Shown piece by piece: positions 26,865 to 36,448 of a stretch of 64,000 nucleotides of DNA. A model generated the notes under the pieces. It was not told the origin of the DNA and did not search any database. It saw only the letters and a list, made by a program, of their open reading frames with translations. This stretch comes from Mycolicibacterium vulneris (GTDB taxonomy: Bacteria; Actinomycetota; Actinomycetes; Mycobacteriales; Mycobacteriaceae): NCBI RefSeq assembly GCF_002104765.1, contig NZ_NCXM01000017.1, positions 1 to 64,000 of the forward strand, in the 5' to 3' direction. The position numbers and the translations under genes are program-made. Position 1 is the stretch's first letter. Every line of letters begins with the position of its first letter.

Positions 26865-27110
26865 TCACCGTCGGCGTGATGACCCGGCGGGGAGTGGGCT
26901 CGGCCACCAGAACCACCGACCCAACAGCGCCACGATGGACGGCACGATGAACGCCCGATGGCCGACGCATACGAGGTGACCACGGTCCCGACGACGACCA
27001 ATCCCGCGACCGGGCTGCGCAACATGGCGGTGACGATCAGGAAGATGAGGACCAGCGCGCCGACCACCAACAGCTCGGTATCGCCGGCGACATAGCAGAG
27101 CTGCGAGCTG
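26865..27110 (-). pseudogene. Remnant of an MmpL (RND) transporter gene
   Basis: In one minus-strand frame the sequence reads CYVAGDTELLVVGALVLIFL, TAMLRSPVAGLVVVGTVVTSYASAIG, and after a frame change continues AFIVPSIVALLGRWFWWPS. These are the C-terminal membrane segments and the end motif of MmpL lipid exporters, with an internal deletion and no start. Only about 80 residues of a protein near 1000 aa remain. It lies immediately beyond eccC2 and faces it, marking a recombination or deletion junction. Confidence 0.75.
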
Positions 27111-27302
27111 ACCACCCGCGAGCTCGACGTGCTGACGCTGATCGGCCAGGGCCTGTCGAATACGGAGATCGCCAATCAACTGTGCATCTGGGGCGTCACG
27201 GTCAAGAGCGACATCGGGCGGATCTTCGGGAAGCTTGATCTGCGCGACCGCGCCGCCGCGATCGTCTACGCGTACGACAACGGCATCGTCGCGCCGCGCT
27301 GA
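27096..27302 (+). pseudogene. C-terminal fragment of a LuxR/NarL-type response regulator
   Basis: No start codon. The reading frame gives LTTRELDVLTLIGQGLSNTE then IANQLCIWGVTVKSDIGRIF and GKLDLRDRAAAIVYAYDNGI, a complete LuxR-type helix-turn-helix with normal C-terminus, but an in-frame TAG at 27093 cuts it and the receiver domain is absent. It abuts the MmpL remnant tail to tail. Part of a scar where the rest of the ESX-2 locus would be expected. Confidence 0.75.
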
Positions 27303-27306
27303 CGCC

Positions 27307-27687
27307 CTAGAGGGGCGCCGATTCCTCCGTCAGGTTCAGCAGCAGCAGGTAGGCCATGCACACCAGGAAGTTCAGCACCACCATGATCAGGCCAGCGAAC
27401 ATCAGCGAGCGGGCGCCGCGTTGCTTGAGCCGCTTGTAGCGGGCGGCACGCAATTCGCGGTCGAGCCGGATCGCGATCAACGCGAAGTTCACGTTCATCA
27501 GTTCGTGGGCGGCCAGCGGCGCGCCCTCCAGCATTTGCCGCAACCGCTCCGGTGCCGTTCGAACACCCACCCGTTCGAAACTGTGGCACAGACGTAGCGC
27601 CCGCCGTCGGCGGAGCGTTTCATATGGCAGCCGAAGCCGCCGCGCAAGTTGCCCTCGATCGTCCCCCCAGGGGTAAGACGGGGTCAT
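27307..27687 (-). CDS. Small membrane protein of unknown function
   Basis: A 126-aa protein with an Arg-rich cytosolic N-terminal region (LARRLRLPYETLRRRRAL), a central helical region (LAAHELMNVNFALIAIRL) and one membrane span near the C-terminus (about residues 95-118, LMFAGLIMVVLNFLVCMAYLL). Not recognised beyond this. The start MTPSYPWGDD at 27687 is preferred to 27771 since the extension overlaps the Rieske gene's end. It follows the Rieske oxygenase on the same strand with a 67-nt gap. Confidence 0.55.
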   Translation of the reverse strand: MTPSYPWGDDRGQLARRLRLPYETLRRRRALRLCHSFERVGVRTAPERLRQMLEGAPLAAHELMNVNFALIAIRLDRELRAARYKRLKQRGARSLMFAGLIMVVLNFLVCMAYLLLLNLTEESAPL

Positions 27688-27754
27688 CACAAGCGGGATT
27701 GTAGATCGCTCGGCGCCACTTTCGCGCTGTGAACACGAATTATGCTGTGAGATA

Positions 27755-29107
27755 TCACTTCGACGCACCACCGCTCATTTGCTGGGATGTGGGCAACTCG
27801 AGGTAGCGCTCCAGGTTGCGATGCATGTTGATCACGCGCCGTTCCTCGCTGGACAACACCATGTGTGTGAAGCCGGGTTGATGCATACCGCGCTGCAGGC
27901 CGGGCAGCACCGCGATGTCTTGGGTGAGCACGATCCCTGGTCCGGAGCCCGGCTCGGCCGCATCGGCGGCCATGCGGACGTCCGCCGGCTTGGCGCGCGG
28001 CGCACCCGGGGGCATCCGCGTCATCAAGAACATAATCAGTTCGCCCTTGTCGGGGGAGGGGTCGGGGGCGGGTCGCGAGCACATGACGGTCAGGTGATCG
28101 GCGTTGGTCAACAGCGTCATGTTGGGAAACACGTTGTACTGGTGCAAGCGGGTCATCCGATCGGTATCAGCCCAGTCGAGATCGACACCGCGGCTCGCGG
28201 CGAAGGCACGGGTGCGGTCGGCGATCAGGTCGGCAACCGTCTGGCCGGGCCGGCGCTCCTCGGCGGGGAAGGGCGTGCCCTCGTCGGCGCCCATCAGGGC
28301 CCCCTGCGTGTAGACGTAGGCGTTCCAGACCTCTTCGTCGCTCAGCGCGCCGTCGAAACGGGGGCTTTGCACACCATAAGGTTGGTCCGATTTCCCGGCA
28401 TGGCTCCAAATCCGTTGCGGCGCGTGGATATCGTCGACACAGCGCAGCAGTTCGGGATGCAGTGTCTGGATGTGGTAGGTCTCGCTGTATCCGTCGGCAA
28501 TCGTCTTCCAGTTGGCGTCGACCTCGACGGTGAGCGTGGCGTAGCAGCGGAAATCCTCCAGGTGGCACCAGGCGATGTCGTCGGGCACCGCCTCCAGATA
28601 CTCGGTCAACGACACCGCGCCCGAGTCGAGGTTGACGAAGACGAGCCCGGCCCAGGTGTCGACTCGAGCCGGTATCAGCGGAAAGTCGGACATCCGCAGC
28701 GAGCCGAAGCCCTTGCGGTCGGGCACCCGTTTGAGCGCCCCGGCCAGGTCCCAGGTCCACCCGTGATAGCCGCACTTGAGTTCGCGCAGGCCCGAGCCGG
28801 ATCCGGTGCACAGCGAATTGCCGCGATGCCGGCAGACGTTCTGGAACGCGCGGAGCGCCCCGTCGTCGTCCCGGACGATCAGCACACCGTAAGGGCCGCA
28901 GCGGTATTCGAAATAGTCGCCGGGTGCGGCGACGTGGTCGACCATGCAGGCCAGTTGCCACACCCGAGGCCACATCCGCTGCATTTCGAGCGCGGCGAAG
29001 GCGGGGGAGTAGTAGCGCTCGGCGGGCACCAGCGTCGGGTTCTCCGGCGGGATGCCGATGGCATCCTCGTCGCGGGTCCGCGCCGGATTGCCGGCCGCTG
29101 TCGCCAT
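27755..29107 (-). CDS. Rieske non-heme iron oxygenase, large subunit
   Basis: A 450-aa ring-hydroxylating-type oxygenase. The Rieske [2Fe-2S] ligands are CRHRG (Cys92, His94) and CGYHGW (Cys112, His115). The mononuclear iron site has DGYSETYHIQTLH with His212 and His217. Such enzymes insert oxygen into aromatic or aliphatic rings or demethylate substrates, using an external reductase; none is encoded next to it. It is 11 nt downstream of an N-acyl-D-amino-acid deacylase-like gene on the same strand, so both are likely in one operon. The substrate cannot be told from sequence. Confidence 0.88.
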   Translation of the reverse strand: MATAAGNPARTRDEDAIGIPPENPTLVPAERYYSPAFAALEMQRMWPRVWQLACMVDHVAAPGDYFEYRCGPYGVLIVRDDDGALRAFQNVCRHRGNSLCTGSGSGLRELKCGYHGWTWDLAGALKRVPDRKGFGSLRMSDFPLIPARVDTWAGLVFVNLDSGAVSLTEYLEAVPDDIAWCHLEDFRCYATLTVEVDANWKTIADGYSETYHIQTLHPELLRCVDDIHAPQRIWSHAGKSDQPYGVQSPRFDGALSDEEVWNAYVYTQGALMGADEGTPFPAEERRPGQTVADLIADRTRAFAASRGVDLDWADTDRMTRLHQYNVFPNMTLLTNADHLTVMCSRPAPDPSPDKGELIMFLMTRMPPGAPRAKPADVRMAADAAEPGSGPGIVLTQDIAVLPGLQRGMHQPGFTHMVLSSEERRVINMHRNLERYLELPTSQQMSGGASK

Positions 29108-29118
29108 CGGGGGAGTTC

Positions 29119-30879
<1,761 letters not shown>

Positions 30880-30942
30880 GAGGCTCCTCTTCGCCGCCGT
30901 GGGCTGTCTCTGGAGGGCTGAGCCGTGAAGCGCGCAGCATTT

Positions 30943-30959
30943 CGCTACGGTAGGTAGCG
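30943..30959. promoter_or_regulatory. Palindrome upstream of the amidohydrolase gene
   Basis: CGCTAC-GGTAG-GTAGCG, perfect 6-bp arms around a 5-nt spacer, about 65 nt before the amidohydrolase start. Likely a regulator binding site; no regulator gene is adjacent except the TetR gene at 32246, which has a different palindrome. Confidence 0.35.
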
Positions 30960-31007
30960 TAACTCTTGGCGCGGCGAAGGCAATAGCCTCAGCCGAATTG
31001 GACCGGC

Positions 31008-32150
31008 CTACAGGGAGCTCTTCAGAGCGGCGACGGTTTCCAGATCGTCCAGCGCCGCGACACCTCGGCGCAGGCCTTCCATCGCGATGTCTTCGACCTG
31101 CATTCCGCCCATGCCGGTGGTGATCAGCGGGGCGACGTAGGCGTAGAGCGCGCCTTGGCGGAACCGCAGCCACAGGTCGTCGCGATCCAGGTCGGGGCCG
31201 CCGGACGCGACCAGCGCCCGCCGGTAGTCGTCGAGGAGTTCGCGCTGGTTGGCCCGCCGGTCCTCCGGGGTCAGGCTGGTGATCAGCGTGTAGGCCAGTT
31301 CGCGGGAGGGATGCCCCCGGCGCACCGCCTGCCAGTCCAGCAGCCCGGCCTTGCCGCCGTGGAAGTACATGTTCCCCGGGTGAGCGTCACCGTGCATGAC
31401 GGTGTGCGGGGGAGCGTCGATGAGTGCGGCGACGGCACGGTAGTTGTCGGCGATGAATCTGCCGTTGTCCACCGGGAGCGTCGTGCGTTCGGCGAGCCGC
31501 TTGATCGAGGTGTGCATCAACGAACCGGTCAACAGCGACGTGACATCGCCGGACGGGGTGTACAGCCAGCCCATCGGGCCGCGTCCGTCGCGCGGCAGCC
31601 GGCCCCAGAAGGTGGCGTGCAGCTCGGCCAGCAGCTCGATGATCAAACTGGCCTGGTCGGCGGACAGCGGGTGCAGGGTGTCCGGAAACTCGCACGACTC
31701 GGCCGGCAGGTCCTCCAGGACCAGCAGGTAGCGGCCGGTCGAAGCGTCGAATGCCGCGCCGTAGCAATAGGGGACGCCGATGACCTGCGGCGCGAGCTCA
31801 CGATAGAACCGCACCTCGGTTTGTCCGAGGCGTCCGAGCTCGCCCATCAGCCGGGTGGCGGCGGTCTGTGCCGCGACCTTGACGAACACCGAATCGGGGA
31901 CGTTCTTGCCGGTCAGGACCAGCCGGCCGCGCGAGGACGTGCCCGCGTCTCTGCTCAGGACGCGGATCGACCGAACGGTGGTGCCCATGACCCGAGACAG
32001 GACCGCCCGGTCGATGTCTTCGACCGTCCGCGGCAGGCCGAACCGGCCGCCTACCACCGCGTCGGTGGCCACCCGGCCCGCGCCGCGGCCCAGGTGGGCT
32101 GCCAGGCCGAGGATAGAGAACGCTTGTCCCACAGGATTTTTCATGACCAT
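31008..32150 (-). CDS. Aminoglycoside-phosphotransferase-fold kinase (phosphotransferase family)
   Basis: A 380-aa APH/choline-kinase-fold protein. The catalytic loop HGDAHPGN (about His253) and the metal motif LLDWQ are clear; ATP-binding lysine probably in VFVKVAA. Mycobacterial members of this family usually lie among lipid- or steroid-degradation genes and their substrates are unknown. It is downstream of a TetR regulator on the same strand with a perfect palindrome between them, so it is probably repressed by that TetR. The start may be 32150 or the second ATG at 32144, which has better spacing from AGGA. Confidence 0.82.
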   Translation of the reverse strand: MVMKNPVGQAFSILGLAAHLGRGAGRVATDAVVGGRFGLPRTVEDIDRAVLSRVMGTTVRSIRVLSRDAGTSSRGRLVLTGKNVPDSVFVKVAAQTAATRLMGELGRLGQTEVRFYRELAPQVIGVPYCYGAAFDASTGRYLLVLEDLPAESCEFPDTLHPLSADQASLIIELLAELHATFWGRLPRDGRGPMGWLYTPSGDVTSLLTGSLMHTSIKRLAERTTLPVDNGRFIADNYRAVAALIDAPPHTVMHGDAHPGNMYFHGGKAGLLDWQAVRRGHPSRELAYTLITSLTPEDRRANQRELLDDYRRALVASGGPDLDRDDLWLRFRQGALYAYVAPLITTGMGGMQVEDIAMEGLRRGVAALDDLETVAALKSSL

Positions 32151-32230
32151 CCATCCTGATTTGCCGGCGGGCCGTGGTGCTGCGCTTTAACACCGGTGGC
32201 TCCGGGCGAAACCAATAGACCGTCTGGACA

Positions 32231-32256
32231 TCAGACAATATACGATTATTGTCTGA
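32231..32256. promoter_or_regulatory. Perfect palindrome, TetR operator candidate
   Basis: TCAGACAATA-TACGAT-TATTGTCTGA: 10-bp perfect arms around 6 nt. It overlaps the stop codon of the TetR gene and lies about 80 nt upstream of the phosphotransferase start. AT-rich symmetric sites of this size are usual TetR-family operators; a terminator is the alternative, but no U-run follows on the minus strand. Confidence 0.5.
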
Positions 32257-32866
32257 TCTGTGGCACCAGCGCCCTCACCACGAACTGCTCGACGAATTCT
32301 CGCTTGTCCGCAGCGGGGCGATATCGCCACGACGGAGCCAGTAAAAACAGGGTTGTGGTGTGCAGCCACTGGACGATCGACCGGAAATCGACGTCGGCAT
32401 AGAGCAACCCCGCCGCTTTCCACCGGGTCAGCAACGGTCCGTAATGCCGCATCAGCAGCTCCACGATGGGTGCCGAACCCTTCTCGAGCGCCGAGGCCAC
32501 CGCGGTGCTCTCGGTGGCGAACAACGCTTCGTTTAGTGCGTTGCCGTCCACCGACTCCACCCGGGCCAGCACCAGCTCGGGCAGCGATCGCACCGGGTCG
32601 TCGGGGGCGGGCAGCGAGCGCACCAACTCGGAGATCGCGCTGTCCACACGCGTCAGCATCAGGCCCAGCAGGACATCGTCGCGGGCGGGGAAGTACCGGT
32701 ACACCGTCGACCGTGACACCCCCGCCTCGTCGGCCACCTCGCCCATCCGGAACTGGGTGTTGCCGCGCCGGACGATGCAGCGGCCCGCGGCGTCCAGGAT
32801 TCGGCTGCGGGCCTCCTCGTCGTCGAGGATCGCGCGGTCGTCGCCCCACCGCCGGCTCGGTTCCAT
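32246..32866 (-). CDS. TetR/AcrR family transcriptional regulator
   Basis: A 206-aa regulator. The N-terminal helix-turn-helix is at about residues 20-65 (ARSRILDAAGRCIVRRG, MGEVADEAGVSRSTVYRYFP), with a helical ligand-binding C-terminal domain. It is followed on the same strand by the phosphotransferase gene with a perfect palindrome between, and is divergent from the lipocalin-like gene at 32992. It probably represses one or both. The ligand is unknown. Start ATG 32864-32866. Confidence 0.88.
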   Translation of the reverse strand: MEPSRRWGDDRAILDDEEARSRILDAAGRCIVRRGNTQFRMGEVADEAGVSRSTVYRYFPARDDVLLGLMLTRVDSAISELVRSLPAPDDPVRSLPELVLARVESVDGNALNEALFATESTAVASALEKGSAPIVELLMRHYGPLLTRWKAAGLLYADVDFRSIVQWLHTTTLFLLAPSWRYRPAADKREFVEQFVVRALVPQIRQ

Positions 32867-32991
32867 GGCGGCGATGTTACGGGATGCGTTGTGCTGCTTT
32901 GTTATCTGACGTGAGCAGAATCCGGAACGGTCCGCCTCGCTTTTGAATCCGATTGCAGCGCAGAGATTTAGCCAGCCAGAAAAGGCGATCG

Positions 32992-34128
32992 ATGGGGTAC
33001 TCCGCCGCGGACGAATCCTTCACCCACCAGCTTCCGACGACGTTCGACCAGGTGCACAATTCGGACCCCACGTGGTCGGATCGGTGCTACTTCTTCGCCG
33101 CCTCGCCGGACGGCACCATGCTGCTGGCCAGCGGCTACGGCAATAATCCCAACACCGCCAGCGGGCTGGGCTACGTCAAGGTCAGCCTCGCCGACGGCCG
33201 GCACTGGGATCTGTTGTCCGGGCGCCCGGTCAGCGGCGACGACCGCGGAGACCTGAGCGCCGGGCCGATGCGCTGGACCTGCGTCGAGCCCCTGAAGAAG
33301 TGGCGATTGGACGTCGAGCCCAACAACTCCGGAATCGAGTGGGAGCTGTATTACGAACCCACGGCGCCGATGTGGGAGCTGTTGCCGATGAAGGTGCATG
33401 GCAAGGACGGCGAATTGCTCGCCGACATGTACCACATGAAGGAGCCGGGGCGGTGGAGCGGATGGGTGCAGATCGACGGGGAGCGCATCAGCGTCGACGG
33501 CTTCCATGGCGGTCGCGACCGCACCTTCGGGGTGCGGGTCTCCGACAAGATCGACTTCTGGCTGTGGCTCGACGCCGGTTTCGGCGACCACGCCATCGAG
33601 GCCTGGATCATCGAATCATCGGACGGCACGGTCAATTACGTCGACGGCGGCATTACCCACGCCGACGGCACCTTGTCGAAACGATTCGTCAAGATCGAGC
33701 ACGAGGTCGAATTCGACGGCGACCGCAAGCGGCCCACCCGCGCGGTGCTCGTCTTCACCGATGAGGACGGCCGGGCCCATCGGGTGATCGCTGAGGCGTC
33801 CCATCTGGAGGTCAACGCCTACTACGGCCTGCCGATGGCGCACTGCCAATACGAGGACCTGGGTGGTGGCGGGTACTTCATCCATTTCACTTGGGACAGT
33901 CGCGATCCCGAGCAACTCGCCGAGACGGAGGGTAAATCGATGGCACTCGACCAGCTGATGCGTTTCGAGAACGACGGCGAAACTGGTTGGGGCATCTTCG
34001 AATTGCTGCTCGGCGGACAGGGCTATCGCCGCTACCCCAACTGGACGGCGATGGATATGTCCGCATTCACCCAGGACAAAACCCCGGTCGCCCGGCTGCC
34101 CGCGGACGGCGAGACGGTCGGCCAATGA
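32992..34128 (+). CDS. Conserved protein, probable lipocalin/AttH-like beta-barrel
   Basis: A 378-aa protein rich in beta-strand segments and aromatic residues (KIDFWLWLDAGFGDHAIEAW, VKIEHEVEFDGDRKRP). No signal peptide or membrane span. The pattern of two repeated barrel-like halves recalls AttH/CrtC-type lipocalin-like hydratases, but I cannot confirm the family. It overlaps the next gene, an APH-fold kinase, as ATGA, and such pairs are common in mycobacterial lipid-catabolism clusters. ATG 32992 has AAAAGG 8 nt upstream; a longer start at 32953 is less likely. Confidence 0.65.
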   Translation: MGYSAADESFTHQLPTTFDQVHNSDPTWSDRCYFFAASPDGTMLLASGYGNNPNTASGLGYVKVSLADGRHWDLLSGRPVSGDDRGDLSAGPMRWTCVEPLKKWRLDVEPNNSGIEWELYYEPTAPMWELLPMKVHGKDGELLADMYHMKEPGRWSGWVQIDGERISVDGFHGGRDRTFGVRVSDKIDFWLWLDAGFGDHAIEAWIIESSDGTVNYVDGGITHADGTLSKRFVKIEHEVEFDGDRKRPTRAVLVFTDEDGRAHRVIAEASHLEVNAYYGLPMAHCQYEDLGGGGYFIHFTWDSRDPEQLAETEGKSMALDQLMRFENDGETGWGIFELLLGGQGYRRYPNWTAMDMSAFTQDKTPVARLPADGETVGQ

Positions 34129-35210
34129 CACTGAGCGCCGAGCTGGAACAACGGCTGAGCGGATGGTTGCGCACGCAGGTGCCGGGCGCCGACGACGTGC
34201 GCCTCGAGGGCATCGATCGGGTGAGCTTCGGACACTCGGCAGAGATGATGACGCTGGGCGTGGTCACCCGGCGCGGCGGTCGTGACGATCGCCAAGACGT
34301 CGTGTTGAGGCTGCGCCCCCGGCCGCCCGCGCTGCTAGAGCCCTACGACCTCGCGCGGCAGTTCACGATCCTGCGCGCCCTGGCCGATACACCGGTTCGC
34401 GTCCCGCGTGCGCTGTGGCTCGAGCCGACCGGTGACGTCCTCGGCAGACCGTTCTACGTGATGGATCGGGTCGGCGGCGACGTCTACGAGATGGAACCGC
34501 CGGCCGGCGCCACCGAGCAGGCGGTGGTGCGGATGTGCCAGAGCCTGGTCGAACAGCTGGCCGCCATCCACGCCGTCGACCTCGGCCGCACCGGGCTGGA
34601 CACCCTCGACGACGGCGCCGACCACCTCGACCGAGAACTCGGGCACTGGGCTGCGGAGATGAACCGGGTCAAGCGCGGCCCCCTGCCCGCCCTGGAGCGG
34701 CTGCATCGCGAACTGGTCGCCGGCAAGCCGGCGCCGTGCCCCAAGGTCACGCTGGTGCACGGCGACGCGAAACCGGGCAACTTCGCGTTCACCGGCGGCG
34801 AGGTCAGCGCGGTCTTCGATTGGGAGATGACGACTATCGGCGACCCGCTCACCGACATCGGCTGGCTGGAAATGCTGTGGATGCAGCCGGTCGGGATCAA
34901 CAGCCACCCCGCCGCCCTGTCCATCGATGCCCTGCTCGCGCATTACGAGTCGGTCAGCGGCATCACGGTCACGAACCGGCCCTGGTACCGGGCGTTCAAC
35001 GCCTTCAAGATGGCCGTCATCTGCCTTATCGGCGCGATGCTGGTGGAGGACGGCCACAGCGACGATCAGAAACTCGTGCTGGCTGCCTACGGCACCTCGC
35101 TGTTGACCGGCGCCGGACTCAGCGACCTCGGTATCGACGAATCCCTCGACGACGGTCCAGTCCTGCCGCGCGAGGAACGGATCCAGCAGGTGCTGGCGCA
35201 GTCGGGCTGA
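34125..35210 (+). CDS. Phosphotransferase family protein (APH/ACAD10-like kinase)
   Basis: A 361-aa APH-fold kinase with catalytic loop HGDAKPGN (residues 212-219) and metal motif VFDWEMTTIGDPLTDIGWLEM, the version seen in ACAD10/11-type kinases that phosphorylate hydroxyacyl-CoAs. That makes a role in hydroxy-acid or lipid breakdown likely (inference). Its ATG overlaps the upstream stop (ATGA), so it is coupled to the lipocalin-like gene. It ends directly against the convergent anti-sigma gene (35211). Confidence 0.83.
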   Translation: MTLSAELEQRLSGWLRTQVPGADDVRLEGIDRVSFGHSAEMMTLGVVTRRGGRDDRQDVVLRLRPRPPALLEPYDLARQFTILRALADTPVRVPRALWLEPTGDVLGRPFYVMDRVGGDVYEMEPPAGATEQAVVRMCQSLVEQLAAIHAVDLGRTGLDTLDDGADHLDRELGHWAAEMNRVKRGPLPALERLHRELVAGKPAPCPKVTLVHGDAKPGNFAFTGGEVSAVFDWEMTTIGDPLTDIGWLEMLWMQPVGINSHPAALSIDALLAHYESVSGITVTNRPWYRAFNAFKMAVICLIGAMLVEDGHSDDQKLVLAAYGTSLLTGAGLSDLGIDESLDDGPVLPREERIQQVLAQSG

Positions 35211-35717
35211 TCAGGCGCTATAGCCGGGGCCGGTCAAACCGCTCCAGGTCAACGTGACGCGGGTGCCCTGCGCCGTGCGGTCGATGGCGACGTCGTCGGC
35301 CAGTGCCTCCATCAGCGGGATGCCGCGGCCGCGCATCTGCCGCTGGTAGTGCACCGGCTTCTTCTGCCGCCACCGGCCGCGGTCGTCGACGGTCACCGCC
35401 AAGGTGTCCGAATCGCTGTCGTAGGCCGCTCGCACGTCGACCGTCCCGCGCTCCGCGGCGTCGACGTAAGCGAATTCCGCGGCATTGGCGATCGCCTCGT
35501 TCACCGCCAGCAGCAGGTCGTTGAAGCGGTCGTCGTCAAGTGAGAAATACCGTCCGAGCCACACCCTGAACTCGGCGCGGGTCCGCGCAGCGCTGCGCGC
35601 GTCGGCGGCCACCCGCGTCCGCACGAAGCGGGATCGATCATCGATGCTCGACACGTTCTGCTGCTGATCAGAGCGACCCATCGTCCCAAGTTGCGTCCTC
35701 ACGCTGTCGACGCTCAC
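35211..35717 (-). CDS. RsbW-like anti-sigma factor / serine kinase
   Basis: A 168-aa GHKL-ATPase-type protein. The N box is LLAVNEAIANAAEFAY and the G boxes include DDRGRWRQ and RGRGIPLMEALADDV. Such kinases bind an alternative sigma factor (SigF/SigB type) and phosphorylate a STAS antagonist. The GTG start overlaps the stop of the STAS gene (GTGA), a strong sign they act as a pair. No sigma factor gene is adjacent, so the target sigma is encoded elsewhere. N-terminal 30 residues are variable. Confidence 0.85.
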   Translation of the reverse strand: MSVDSVRTQLGTMGRSDQQQNVSSIDDRSRFVRTRVAADARSAARTRAEFRVWLGRYFSLDDDRFNDLLLAVNEAIANAAEFAYVDAAERGTVDVRAAYDSDSDTLAVTVDDRGRWRQKKPVHYQRQMRGRGIPLMEALADDVAIDRTAQGTRVTLTWSGLTGPGYSA

Positions 35718-36091
35718 TCACCAGCGAGACCGCTCAGCGCACCGTCGAGGCTGCTGTAGAGCGAGAGCACGCTGTCGATTCCCATGAGTTTGATCGGCCG
35801 GCTGGTGGCCGAGCCGTTGGCAACCACGGCGAACTGCGTCGGCGGCTCAATCTCCGACTGCGCGGTCACCAGGACGGTCATCCCGGCCGAGGCCAGGAAA
35901 CCGACCTTGGACAGATCAACGATCAGCGCCGCGGGCTTGGTGGCCAGCGCGGTCTGAATGGCATCGGCCAGCAGCGGCGAGCTGAGCATGTCGACTTCGC
36001 CGGAGACGGTCAGCACGACCGCCTGATCTACCTGGTGTTTGCCCACTTCAAAAGCGGTTGGATCGACGAAGTCGCCGGATTGTTCGCCCAT
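35714..36091 (-). CDS. STAS-domain anti-anti-sigma factor
   Basis: A 125-aa STAS protein (VVLTVSGEVDMLSSPLLADAI ... LIVDLSKVGFLASAGMTVLV). The phosphorylatable serine of anti-sigma-factor antagonists is in FLASAGM. When dephosphorylated it would bind the RsbW-like kinase encoded just downstream and release a sigma factor. The overlapping start/stop with that gene shows coupled translation. It is first in the pair; GAGTG lies upstream of the ATG. Confidence 0.87.
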   Translation of the reverse strand: MGEQSGDFVDPTAFEVGKHQVDQAVVLTVSGEVDMLSSPLLADAIQTALATKPAALIVDLSKVGFLASAGMTVLVTAQSEIEPPTQFAVVANGSATSRPIKLMGIDSVLSLYSSLDGALSGLAGE

Positions 36092-36448
36092 GGTCTTTCA
36101 CTCACATTCGGTCCCGTCGGGGACACCGCTAGCTTCCGAAAAAGCAACTGTCATGCCGGGGGCTGTTGATTCAACCCCTCGGGAACACGCTTGTCTACGG
36201 AGGAGACGCACCCCGTCGATCTGCGCTACTGAATGCAGATACAGATACAAGTGTTTAGTCAATGGTAGGACACGCGGCGTACCGCGCTCAAAACGCTGAA
36301 CGATTTCGGGCGCCGCGACGTAGTCCGGATGTGCGTGACGGCCGGCGCAGAAGTTGCACGGGGCATCGGCCCGTGCGTGAGTTGCTTCCACCGGTTTCGT
36401 TCTCGGCCCGCACGGCGTGGCCTGCACAAACGGGAAGGACGGTGGGTC
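36092..36448. other. Intergenic region without a convincing gene
   Basis: 357 nt between the divergent STAS and catalase-like genes. A small palindrome GTTGATTCAAC lies at 36165-36175. Reading frames here are shadows with no ribosome site or family signal. Divergent promoters presumably lie here, but no box is clear. Confidence 0.5.
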
